From: Methanosarcinaceae archaeon
GTDB lineage: Archaea > Halobacteriota > Methanosarcinia > Methanosarcinales > Methanosarcinaceae
Direction: 5' to 3'
DNA length: 6,659 nt
NCBI GenBank assembly: GCA_030609665.1
Contig: JAUWBW010000105.1
Coordinates: 1 to 6,659 of the forward strand
Shown piece after piece: positions 1 to 5,377 of this stretch. Position 1 is the stretch's first letter, and each line of letters starts with the position of its first letter. Position numbers and translations under genes: made by a program. The notes under the pieces are model-generated. The model worked only from the letters and a program-made list of their open reading frames with translations, was not told the DNA's origin and made no database searches.

Positions 1-164
1 GCAACCCTGTTGCTTCCATCGACAAGACCTACAGTACCGCCAATAGCTTCAGATAATGCAAATGCACTACTAACAGCATCCGGATCAGCATTACGGTGAC
101 ATAAAAATAAAATGTTGTGATAATCCAGAAGTTTGTTATAAAATTCAACTTCATCAACTTGCAT
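1..164 (-). CDS. DHH-family phosphoesterase, N-terminal part (cut by window edge)
   Basis: Start of a gene whose remaining 3' part lies outside the window. The 54 visible residues begin MQVDEVEFYNKLLDYHNILF and contain LCHRNADPDAVSSAFALSEA (21-40). This is the first metal-binding motif of DHH/RecJ-type phosphoesterases, in which His and the two Asp of HxNxDxD-type motifs bind Mn2+; here H23, D27 and D29. The following GGTVGLVDG continues the expected Rossmann-like fold. The start ATG (162-164) has GAGGT six bases upstream. Such proteins include nanoRNases, cyclic-dinucleotide phosphodiesterases and RecJ-like nucleases, and the visible part cannot tell which. DHH genes near prefoldin beta occur in methanogens, which supports the call. 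Confidence 0.8.
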   Translation of the reverse strand, partial: MQVDEVEFYNKLLDYHNILFLCHRNADPDAVSSAFALSEAIGGTVGLVDGSNRV

Positions 165-182
165 TAAATACCTCTGAACATC

Positions 183-211
183 AAAAAAGCAATTGCAATG
201 AAGATTGCTTT
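183..211 (-). terminator. Hairpin plus T-run after prefoldin beta
   Basis: On the minus strand AAAGCAAT (204-211) pairs perfectly with ATTGCTTT (186-193) across a 10-base loop, and the T-run continues to 183. An inner GCAAT/ATTGC alternative is also possible. This resembles an intrinsic terminator about 30 bp after the pfdB stop. It lies only about 20 bp before the next start codon, with no clear TATA box between them, so partial read-through or attenuation is likely. Confidence 0.5.
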
Positions 212-240
212 AATCGTTCATAGTAATAGATGTCAAGCAC

Positions 241-594
241 CTATTGTGCCTGAGTACCCATTGACTGCTCAAGTTGTTCCTGAAGTTGTGTAAAACGTTT
301 TGCGATACGTTCTTCCTGTTTGCTGATAGATTGAAGTCTCAATGACAAAGTTTCGTTCTTTTCAGTTAACTTTGCAATTGTTTCCTCTTTACTGGATTGT
401 ATCTGCAATTCTCCAACAGCCCTGTAAATAACAGCATCGTCTGAGAGTTGTCCAAGTTCTTCAAGTGCCATTTCGGACTCTTTTTTAATGCTGTCCATCT
501 GACCTTTCTGTGCTGCAAGAGCCTGTGCTTGCTGCTGAACTTGCTGCAATTGTGCCAACTGGTTCTGTATCTGAGGGGGTAATTCGTTACTCAT
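241..594 (-). CDS. pfdB: Prefoldin subunit beta
   Basis: Beta subunit of the archaeal prefoldin (GimC) hexamer, two alpha and four beta subunits, a jellyfish-shaped holdase that captures unfolded proteins with its coiled-coil tips and passes them to the group II chaperonin. The 117-aa protein shows the beta-type layout: a Gln-rich N-terminal coiled coil (about 5-48), a short central hairpin region (LSDDAVIYRAVGELQIQSS, 50-68, with the typical VYRxVG-like motif) and a C-terminal coiled coil (about 69-112). Length agrees with known archaeal beta subunits. GGTGA sits six bases before the ATG. The gene is separated from pcc1 by 199 bp with a likely terminator and its own promoter, so it is probably regulated apart from the exosome operon. 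The alpha subunit gene is not in the window. Confidence 0.96.
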   Translation of the reverse strand: MSNELPPQIQNQLAQLQQVQQQAQALAAQKGQMDSIKKESEMALEELGQLSDDAVIYRAVGELQIQSSKEETIAKLTEKNETLSLRLQSISKQEERIAKRFTQLQEQLEQSMGTQAQ

Positions 595-606
595 GTGGTT
601 TCACCT

Positions 607-635
607 AAAACCCCAATAATCACTAAAGGGATTTT
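607..635 (-). promoter_or_regulatory. Hairpin next to the prefoldin beta ribosome binding site
   Basis: In the minus-strand transcript AAAAUCCC (628-635) can pair with GGGGUUUU (607-614), seven Watson-Crick pairs plus one U-G pair, with a 13-base loop. The GGTGA ribosome binding site (601-605) begins one base after the stem, and the ATG follows six bases later. The stem may affect ribosome access; this is inference. Confidence 0.35.
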
Positions 636-652
636 AATGTTTCTATGAAGGA

Positions 653-769
653 CCGAGAAAATCCTCCCTTACGGTCGGATTTACTCGCACTATATATTTA
701 AATATATACTCCGAGAAAATGCTTACTTCGTTTGCATTAACTCGAAGTATATAATTCTATAAATTATAT
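653..769. repeat. Two tandem 58-bp hairpin/palindrome units upstream of prefoldin beta
   Basis: Unit A starts at 653 and unit B at 711, both with CCGAGAAAAT. Each unit contains an inverted repeat. In A, CGAGAAAATCC (654-664) pairs with GGATTTACTCG (677-687) at 10 of 11 positions around a 12-base loop. In B, CGAGAAAATGC (712-722) pairs with GCATTAACTCG (734-744) at 9 of 11 around an 11-base loop. The tenth pair is C-G in A and G-C in B, a compensatory swap. The A-A mismatch at the fifth pair is shared. Each unit is followed by an AT-rich palindrome: TATATATTTAAATATATA (691-708) after A, and ATATAATT/AATTATAT arms (749-756, 762-769) after B. Role unknown: operator pair, structured leader or small RNA elements are all possible. 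Confidence 0.7.
691..708 (-). promoter_or_regulatory. Palindromic TATA-like element, probable prefoldin beta promoter
   Basis: TATATATTTAAATATATA is a perfect 18-bp palindrome holding TATA-box-like sequence on both strands. On the minus strand the expected start is near 673, about 80 nt before the prefoldin beta ATG. It is the best promoter candidate between the T-rich terminator of pcc1 and pfdB. It is embedded in a longer 32-bp imperfect palindrome (684-715). The orientation is assigned only because the downstream gene is on the minus strand. Confidence 0.45.
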
Positions 770-777
770 GCAAGCAC

Positions 778-789
778 AAAAAAGTAAAA
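778..789 (-). terminator. T-rich terminator after pcc1
   Basis: Four bases past the pcc1 stop, the minus strand reads TTTTACTTTTTT. Archaeal RNA polymerase ends transcription at such U-tracts without needing a hairpin. It fits the boundary between the exosome operon and prefoldin beta. Read-through cannot be excluded. Confidence 0.5.
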
Positions 790-793
790 CAAC

Positions 794-1063
794 CTATTTC
801 TCGTTCAAAGCAACCATATTATCTGTGGTCTTAGAGACCTCATATGCGACTTGTACCAGACGTAACCATGTGTTCAAGGTTGAACGCATAGATACCACAT
901 CTTCTGTTTCAACAGTCAGAACTAGATTTGAATCTGTGTATGACATTTCAATAATTGATCTGTCAGACACAGGTGTTTCAAGTTCCGGCAAAATTGCTTC
1001 GTATATGGAATATGCATCATCCGTTTCAAAAACAAATTCTGCCTTGAACTTCAATTCACTCAC
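794..1063 (-). CDS. pcc1: KEOPS complex subunit Pcc1
   Basis: Dimerising small subunit of the KEOPS complex, which with Kae1, Bud32 and Cgi121 makes the universal t6A modification at position 37 of ANN-decoding tRNAs. The 89-aa product has the small alpha-beta layout of the family: an N-terminal strand (KFKAEFVF), a first helix (DAYSIYEAILPE), two strands (RSIIEMSY and NLVLTVETED) and the diagnostic C-terminal helix beginning around SMRSTLNTWLRLVQVAYEV (58-76), where the R-x3-N-x3-R pattern is seen (R60, N64, R68). The start codon is GTG and shares the sequence GTGA with the TGA stop of the Brix gene, a 4-bp overlap that points to coupled translation. No separate strong ribosome binding site is visible. 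Annotation is by pattern, and small size keeps confidence below the other genes. Confidence 0.88.
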   Translation of the reverse strand: MSELKFKAEFVFETDDAYSIYEAILPELETPVSDRSIIEMSYTDSNLVLTVETEDVVSMRSTLNTWLRLVQVAYEVSKTTDNMVALNEK

Positions 1064-1548
1064 TCCGAGAAATCCAATTTGAGACTTTTTACTTTTAGTT
1101 TGAAAAGAAGATTGCCGGAATCAATGAAATCTATCATTCCGCCATCATCATAAACCATGGCATAGCGTGGATCGGATGTATCATTCGTACGCTGCAATGA
1201 AAGACTGCTGGCCAGTGCATCAGCAAGTTTAAGATTAAGTTCAGATCTACCTGTTCCTACAATAACAGGTTTAACTAACTTTAATTTTGAGAATTTTGAA
1301 TTTTCAGGATAGGAAACTGTCATGTGAATTGACAGCAAACAAAGACCATTGCTATCATATATCGCAAGACTTCCGGGATTTACGTGGAATTCCCCAACAA
1401 TTAAGAGGGGATCGTCATGTGCAAGGTGTAACACCTCGCCCATGCCCATTTTTCCCCGGTTTACGTACTCGCAATTAAAAAACGTAGCTAAGTATTTGCA
1501 CAAAGTGCGAGTTCTATTGGATGGTTTGCGAGAAGAAGTAATTAACAT
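1060..1548 (-). CDS. Archaeal Brix-domain ribosome biogenesis protein (Imp4-like)
   Basis: Brix proteins bind rRNA during ribosome assembly; eukaryotic relatives include Imp4, Rpf2 and Brx1. The archaeal member's target is not established from sequence. The 162-aa product begins with the typical MLITSSRKPSNRTRTL motif, continues through GKMGMGEVL, a DDPLLIVGEFHVNPGSLAIYD segment resembling the Brix core (46-65) and the VTGTGRSE-like IVGTGRSELN (96-105). The reading frame stays open upstream to an ATG at 1624-1626, but that would overlap rpoP by 73 bp and add 26 non-family residues, so the ATG at 1546-1548, five bases after the rpoP stop, is chosen. Its ribosome binding site is weak, suggesting translational coupling to rpoP. 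The stop overlaps the pcc1 start. Confidence 0.9.
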   Translation of the reverse strand: MLITSSRKPSNRTRTLCKYLATFFNCEYVNRGKMGMGEVLHLAHDDPLLIVGEFHVNPGSLAIYDSNGLCLLSIHMTVSYPENSKFSKLKLVKPVIVGTGRSELNLKLADALASSLSLQRTNDTSDPRYAMVYDDGGMIDFIDSGNLLFKLKVKSLKLDFSE

Positions 1549-1553
1549 ACTTC

Positions 1554-1691
1554 TTACTCTGCCTTGACAGGTTTTATAGAGGTCGGTCGCTCTTTTACGA
1601 TGATCCGATGTCCACAATATGGACATCGAATTCCGGTGTACTCATAATCTATCTCGACATCTCGCTTGCATCGAGTGCATTTGTAACCCAT
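1554..1691 (-). CDS. rpoP: DNA-directed RNA polymerase subunit P (RpoP, Rpb12-like)
   Basis: Small zinc-binding subunit of archaeal RNA polymerase, counterpart of eukaryotic Rpb12, placed at the Rpb3/Rpb10-type assembly platform. I translated the 45-aa frame directly: it begins MGYKCTRCKRDVEIDY and ends PTSIKPVKAE before a TAA. Two zinc-knuckle pairs are present, CTRC (5-8) and CPYC (23-26), followed by the family's GHRIIVKERP segment (27-36). The ATG lies 6 nt after the eL43 stop with AGGT five bases upstream. The gene is short enough to be missed by length filters, and the long upstream frame of the next gene overlaps it. Confidence 0.95.
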   Translation of the reverse strand: MGYKCTRCKRDVEIDYEYTGIRCPYCGHRIIVKERPTSIKPVKAE

Positions 1692-1697
1692 AATTAC

Positions 1698-1988
1698 CTA
1701 CTCTACTACCTGTTCTGTGGCTTTTTTAACGGTACGCATAACAGTCTGGCCAACAGTTGTGGTTGGTAAATATGTTCCACCTGCAAAGGTGTAACCACAT
1801 TTGGTACATTTCCATATTCCAGTACCAACTCTTTTAACAGTCGGACGTGCACAATTTGAACAAGTGTGCGGCATCTTCATACGATCTTCGAGATCCGCGA
1901 TCAATTTTCGGTCTCTTCTACCGTAACGTGTACCAAACCGGCCTGCTGATCTGGACACGCGCCCTTTTCGTGTAAATTTTTTAGCCAT
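1698..1988 (-). CDS. rpl37ae: Large-subunit ribosomal protein eL43 (L37Ae)
   Basis: Zinc-binding protein of the archaeal/eukaryotic large ribosomal subunit. The 96-aa product starts with a basic stretch typical of the family (TRKGRVSRSAGRFGTRYGRR, 6-25) and carries a zinc ribbon with CSNC at 43-46 and CTKC at 61-64, followed by the FAGGTYLPTT segment (68-77). GGAGA lies about 9 nt before the ATG. It is 34 bp downstream of rrp42 and 6 bp upstream of rpoP, in the standard archaeal order, so it is almost certainly in the same transcript. Confidence 0.97.
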   Translation of the reverse strand: MAKKFTRKGRVSRSAGRFGTRYGRRDRKLIADLEDRMKMPHTCSNCARPTVKRVGTGIWKCTKCGYTFAGGTYLPTTTVGQTVMRTVKKATEQVVE

Positions 1989-2022
1989 GAATCATGTCTC
2001 CTTTAATTGTGAATCAAATCAT

Positions 2023-2802
2023 TTAGATTTTCAAGAGGTAGTTCTCTCGTACTTTTGCAGCTTTTTCACATGCAAGAGTGACTGCTTTTAGCACCTGTTC
2101 TTCTGACAATGCACCTTCACCGCTCTTTTGCATAGCGCATATCGAACCGTCCTGATTGGATGTGATCGTAATCTTAGTATCACAGACAACCTCTTCATTG
2201 CGTCCGGGGTCGACTATTAGCTCTCCGCCTATATCAACCACTGAAATACCTACAGGCATTTGACGGACAGGCATCATGAAATCTTCGCCTACGCCATTAC
2301 GTTCAGCCGGAACCTTTGCAGTCATAAGTGCAGCAATTGCACCAAGAGATGCAGCATCGAGAATATTGCCGCCATCATTTAGCACATGCACATCTATGAA
2401 TATCATCCAGACTTTCTCTCCTTCCGTAATACACAACTTAGTTAAATCAATTGCGCCTGATTCCCTGATCCCACGGTCCGTCACACGAGCCATCTCGATA
2501 GCATTTTCTCGTGGAGGTCCTGCTTCAAAAGTAGGTGATGCAATTGGGTTCAACTCAAGACTGGTAATAATTACGCCTACGTCAGGTGAATCCGGAAACG
2601 GAGTGCCGAGTTGAAGTTTCACACCAACTAAAACCTGTGTATCGCCATATTGTACTTTAGCAGACCCTTCAGCTTTGTCGATAACATTGGTCTCAACTGT
2701 GATATCCCGCATTTCGTCAAATGCGCGACCATCTTCGCGCTGACCTTTGAGCATCAGATTATATACATAATCTTTCTTGAGTTTTGACATCACTTCACTC
2801 AT
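2023..2802 (-). CDS. rrp42: Exosome non-catalytic subunit Rrp42 (RNase PH fold)
   Basis: Structural partner of Rrp41 in the exosome ring; it contributes RNA-binding surface but no active site in studied archaea. RNase PH-fold features include REDGRAFDEMRDI (22-34), YGDTQVLVGVKLQ (52-64), the FEAGPPREN segment (92-100) and the VLNDGGNILDAASLGAIAAL region (140-159). The position corresponding to the Rrp41 catalytic acidic motif reads VDPGRNEEVVCD, without the ED-x5-D arrangement, as expected for Rrp42. I chose the ATG at 2800-2802 (259 aa), since GGTGA lies five bases upstream inside the end of rrp41. This makes an 8-bp overlap with rrp41. In-frame alternatives are GTG at 2809-2811, which overlaps the ribosome binding site and is unlikely, and ATG at 2788-2790 (MSKLKKDY), which has a weaker site. 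Translation is probably coupled to rrp41. Confidence 0.95.
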   Translation of the reverse strand: MSEVMSKLKKDYVYNLMLKGQREDGRAFDEMRDITVETNVIDKAEGSAKVQYGDTQVLVGVKLQLGTPFPDSPDVGVIITSLELNPIASPTFEAGPPRENAIEMARVTDRGIRESGAIDLTKLCITEGEKVWMIFIDVHVLNDGGNILDAASLGAIAALMTAKVPAERNGVGEDFMMPVRQMPVGISVVDIGGELIVDPGRNEEVVCDTKITITSNQDGSICAMQKSGEGALSEEQVLKAVTLACEKAAKVRENYLLKI

Positions 2803-3733
2803 TTGTCTCACCTTCCTCTACATCTTCATCATCAGTATTTTCGTCAGGTTCTTCGTCGTTCTCATCATCTGCTACGACCTCTTCCTCGACTTTCTCTTCG
2901 GTCTCGACAACTTCCTCTTCTTCGGTTTCAACAACTTCAGTTTCAACTTCAACTGTCTCATCGATCTCAACTTCAGATTTCGGTGCTTCGGCCACTGTTT
3001 CTTCTTCTATCTCTTCAGTATCGAATTGATCGAACTTACCTTTGAGTGCTTCGCGCTGGATCTCAAGGATCTGTTTGCATCCTACCTTTACCAGTTCCAT
3101 CGCTTCTTTGAACTCATCCTGTGTGAGATTTCCGTCCATCTGGATCAATGTCACATCTCCATCCTGTGTCATTGCAACAGGAAGATCCGCATCACCGTAA
3201 TTATCCTCATCTTTGCCCAGATCAAGCACAAGTTTACCATCAACTTTACCGACTGCACATGCCGATACAAGTCCTTTCATTGGAATTCCTGCATCTGCAA
3301 GCGCAATAGTAGCTGCATTGATAGCAGCAGTTCTTGTTCCGGCATCTGCCTGAAGCACTTCAGTAAAGACATCGATAACAGCACTTGGGTATAAATGTGT
3401 CAAAACAACAGGTTCAAACGCCTCTCGACTCACCTTTGAGATCTCAGTAGACCGCCTGTTTGGACCTGGACGGATCCTATCCTCCACTGAGAACGCAGCC
3501 ATATTATATCTATATCTTACAATTGCAGTATCAGGACGCTGCATCCTGCGAGGATGTAATTCCCTTGGTCCAAAAACGCCTGCCAATACTTTATTGTTAC
3601 CCCATTCGAGATAACAGGAACCATCAGCCCTTGAAAGAACTCCTACCTCTATTTTCATTGGTCTGATCTCATCGATACGTCTTCCATCAAGACGCAAACC
3701 TTTATCATCGAAAAATTTCTCTGGTTTACTCAT
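2795..3733 (-). CDS. rrp41: Exosome catalytic subunit Rrp41 (RNase PH fold)
   Basis: Active subunit of the archaeal exosome; with Rrp42 it forms a trimer-of-dimers ring that degrades RNA 3'-5' using phosphate and can run in reverse to add A-rich tails. Family features: LRLDGRRIDEIRP (13-25), RADGSCYLEWGNNKVLAGVFGP region (35-56), RNA-contacting basic patches such as PGPNRRS (89-95), the phosphate-binding AGTRTAA (131-137), and the catalytic acidic segment DLGKDEDNYGDADLPVA (171-187), where D177 and D183 have the spacing of the active-site aspartates of studied archaeal Rrp41. Reference proteins are about 240-250 aa; this one is 312 aa because of a tail (238-312) with 41 of 75 residues Asp/Glu and only two Lys, made of VE/ET-type low complexity. 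The gene overlaps rrp42, whose ribosome binding site lies inside the tail codons. Confidence 0.97.
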   Translation of the reverse strand: MSKPEKFFDDKGLRLDGRRIDEIRPMKIEVGVLSRADGSCYLEWGNNKVLAGVFGPRELHPRRMQRPDTAIVRYRYNMAAFSVEDRIRPGPNRRSTEISKVSREAFEPVVLTHLYPSAVIDVFTEVLQADAGTRTAAINAATIALADAGIPMKGLVSACAVGKVDGKLVLDLGKDEDNYGDADLPVAMTQDGDVTLIQMDGNLTQDEFKEAMELVKVGCKQILEIQREALKGKFDQFDTEEIEEETVAEAPKSEVEIDETVEVETEVVETEEEEVVETEEKVEEEVVADDENDEEPDENTDDEDVEEGETNE

Positions 3734-3805
3734 AATCTATTCTCCAACTTAAATTTAACTTGTTTCTCTCATTCTTTCTATATCTTCTAACCCAGATGAG
3801 ATAAA
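3734..3805. other. rrp4-rrp41 intergenic spacer
   Basis: Longest gap in the SBDS-to-pcc1 block, 72 bp. It contains the rrp41 ribosome binding site (GGAG, 8 nt before the ATG) and an A/T-rich stretch (AAGTTAAATTTAAG, minus strand) that is a weak TATA candidate too close to the start for normal promoter spacing. I see no RNA gene or convincing terminator. Confidence 0.4.
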
Positions 3806-4588
3806 TTATTCATCTTCAGGGTCTAGCAACATGTCGACTTTTCTAGATGTATCTTCAGACACTTCTTCTACATCATCTGTCTGTATATCTTCAACATCTT
3901 CTGAAACTGTGTTTGTATCCACGTCATCTTCGACATCGCTTTCATTTCTTAAAAACTTAAAAATCATATCAGTTAATCCGGAAGCATTTGAATTGCGTGA
4001 TATCATGTCAATCGCCTCACCAAGACGATCCATGTCATTGTCCTTCCCGTTAATCCAAACCCTGCCATTTTGTCCGACAAATATCTCGCAATTAGTTTCT
4101 TTCTTTAACATTGAGATCATAGAACCACTGTGCCCGATAAGTCTTGGCACTTTTGTTGGCATGATCTCTATTACCCTGCCGTCTTTGATGACTCGCAGTC
4201 CCCTCTCACGCATGGTAATTTCAACTTTCATTGCCGGATTTACATCCTTAATACGAATGATGGCAGAATCACCTACACTCATGACACCTTTCATTTGTGC
4301 TGATTCTATCCGTCTTGGGAATTCAGATACGTGAAGCAATCCGTCATAGGCAGAACCGAGTTCAAATATCCAGTTCGAAGGGGTTACCACTATCACAGTC
4401 CCGATTACAAGATCGTTTCGGGAAGGGATGTATTTTCCTGAAAAAGGCAGAACATTGATCCGTTTCTTGTCATTCAATATTCCGTATAAAAGTGAATATA
4501 CCTTTCCATCGTCAATGTATGTCCCCGATCCTGCATTTTTCACATCACTTGATAAAAATTGACCTGGGATAACTAATTTTTTGTTCAT
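3806..4588 (-). CDS. rrp4: Exosome RNA-binding cap subunit Rrp4
   Basis: One of the archaeal exosome cap proteins: it sits on the Rrp41/Rrp42 hexamer and feeds single-stranded RNA into the central channel, preferring A-rich ends in characterised archaea. The 260-aa protein has the usual order: N-terminal domain with the VIPGQFL start (5-12), an S1 domain (about 60-130, with GTVIVV, FELG and YDGLLHVSE) and a KH domain (about 141-205). Its KH loop reads IGHSGSMI (151-158), keeping the GxxG pattern as GHSG, and is followed by a conserved GQNGRVWING stretch. Residues 216-260 form an extra acidic tail (21 of 45 acidic) that reference Rrp4 proteins do not need. The start ATG has AAGAGG about 9 nt upstream, overlapping the SBDS stop, so translation may be coupled. 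A 72-bp gap leads to rrp41. The alternative cap Csl4 is not in this window. Confidence 0.96.
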   Translation of the reverse strand: MNKKLVIPGQFLSSDVKNAGSGTYIDDGKVYSLLYGILNDKKRINVLPFSGKYIPSRNDLVIGTVIVVTPSNWIFELGSAYDGLLHVSEFPRRIESAQMKGVMSVGDSAIIRIKDVNPAMKVEITMRERGLRVIKDGRVIEIMPTKVPRLIGHSGSMISMLKKETNCEIFVGQNGRVWINGKDNDMDRLGEAIDMISRNSNASGLTDMIFKFLRNESDVEDDVDTNTVSEDVEDIQTDDVEEVSEDTSRKVDMLLDPEDE

Positions 4589-4599
4589 TCTTTAGCCTC

Positions 4600-5292
4600 T
4601 TATAAGAGCTTGGTTTCAGCATCACCCTTTGTCAGGTGATTGATAAGACCATAAAAGTCATTTTGCATTCCTGCAGGGATCTTCACAACTGCGACCCAGG
4701 AACCATCGTTTTGCCATTCCTGTTTTTGCAGTTGGCCAAAACTTGCGATATCACCGTATGCTTTTGCTGCATAATCGGCAGGTATCTTAATTGCAATATC
4801 CACTTCTTCAAAACGGATCGGTATGATCGGTCGGATCGCTTTCATTACGATATTGACCTGCTCATCCACACCTTTTAACGGGTCGATATGTACTTTTGCT
4901 TCTTCCATCGCCTTCTCGATCCGTGCCGGCGGATGTGGTGTCCTTGTTTGTGGATTGATCGCATTCTGTGCAATAGTGCTTATAACTTGTTTTGTCTTTT
5001 CTTCAAGAATGTGTTTTCTTTGTTCTTTTGTAAGTTGCAATTCACCGTGTTGGATGATATTGGTTGCAATCTCAAATATGTCGCTTGTACCAAATGCCTT
5101 AACAAGATCGGATTCTGCAATATGGTCACCCCTGCTTACATCTTCAAATATGGATTCAACAGCAAGGATATCTTCAATCTTGATATCTTCGCCTCTCTTG
5201 AACGCAAATGCCCCATCCGGATCGACAGCGACTTCAAAATGCTTACCACCTTTCTTAAGTCTTGCAGTTACAGAATCATCGAGAGATACCAT
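4600..5292 (-). CDS. sbds: Ribosome maturation protein SBDS (Sdo1) homolog
   Basis: Archaeal ortholog of the Shwachman-Bodian-Diamond syndrome protein. In eukaryotes it works with EFL1 to release the anti-association factor eIF6 from the large subunit; an analogous large-subunit maturation role in archaea is inferred. The 230-aa product shows the three-domain layout: N-terminal FYSH domain (about 1-90, with RGDHIAESDLVKAFGT and ELQLTKEQR), a helical middle domain containing the conserved INPQTRTPHPPARIEKAMEE (112-131), and a C-terminal ferredoxin-like domain (about 160-230, with KIPAGMQNDFYGLI). The chosen ATG (5290-5292) has GGTG five bases upstream. An in-frame ATG ten codons earlier (5320-5322) would add MCFNCKEGVR, which is not family-like and would place the ribosome binding site inside the gene. 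It is 11 bp upstream of rrp4, almost certainly cotranscribed. Confidence 0.96.
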   Translation of the reverse strand: MVSLDDSVTARLKKGGKHFEVAVDPDGAFAFKRGEDIKIEDILAVESIFEDVSRGDHIAESDLVKAFGTSDIFEIATNIIQHGELQLTKEQRKHILEEKTKQVISTIAQNAINPQTRTPHPPARIEKAMEEAKVHIDPLKGVDEQVNIVMKAIRPIIPIRFEEVDIAIKIPADYAAKAYGDIASFGQLQKQEWQNDGSWVAVVKIPAGMQNDFYGLINHLTKGDAETKLL

Positions 5293-5361
5293 TCTTACAC
5301 CTTCTTTACAATTAAAACACAATATGATATTTTAAAGTGATATTTATTTCAGTATATGTTG
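5293..5361 (-). promoter_or_regulatory. Possible internal promoter before SBDS
   Basis: The gap between psmA and SBDS is AT-rich. On the minus strand it contains a TATA-like TTTAAAATAT around 5327-5336, about 40 nt before the SBDS start. The expected transcription start would fall near 5305, giving a leader of about a dozen bases that still includes the GGTG ribosome binding site. This would let SBDS and the exosome genes be expressed apart from psmA. Based on spacing and composition only. Confidence 0.3.
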
Positions 5362-5377
5362 ATGTTAACGTTAACAT
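5362..5377. repeat. Perfect 16-bp palindrome at the psmA stop codon
   Basis: ATGTTAACGTTAACAT reads the same on both strands and overlaps the last base of the psmA TAA stop. As RNA it could form an 8-bp self-complementary arm only by dimerising or with a reduced loop, so a DNA-binding site is as likely as a weak terminator. No T-run follows it on the minus strand, which argues against a classic terminator. Confidence 0.6.

Noticed and set aside
595..793. CRISPR, tRNA, snoRNA or mobile element in the largest non-coding region
   Set aside because: Only two repeat units with no unique spacers, no tRNA cloverleaf, no C/D or H/ACA box arrangement seen, no transposase or target-site duplication.
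1062..1072. Third copy of the 11-mer ACTCCGAGAAA (also at 708-718) at the Brix/pcc1 junction
   Set aside because: It lies in coding sequence, lacks the partner arm, and a few shared 11-mers are expected by chance in a window of this size.
768..1082. Plus-strand open frame opposite pcc1, starting in the AT-rich intergenic region
   Set aside because: It mirrors the pcc1 coding sequence, has no recognisable family and no ribosome binding site; pcc1 on the other strand explains the open frame.
2777..3394. Plus-strand 205-codon frame rich in Phe/Ile/Cys, plus overlapping Ser/Thr-rich and Leu/Arg/His-rich frames near 2784-3045
   Set aside because: All lie opposite the rrp41 acidic tail and core. 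The odd composition is the antisense image of GA-rich Glu/Asp codons, not a membrane or low-complexity secreted protein.
5290..5322. N-terminal extension of SBDS from an upstream ATG (adds MCFNCKEGVR)
   Set aside because: SBDS proteins start near MVSLDD; the ribosome binding site GGTG lies inside the extension and suits the inner ATG.
4823..5340. Long plus-strand frames opposite SBDS
   Set aside because: Shadow frames of a well-conserved gene; cysteine- and serine-rich composition without any motif.
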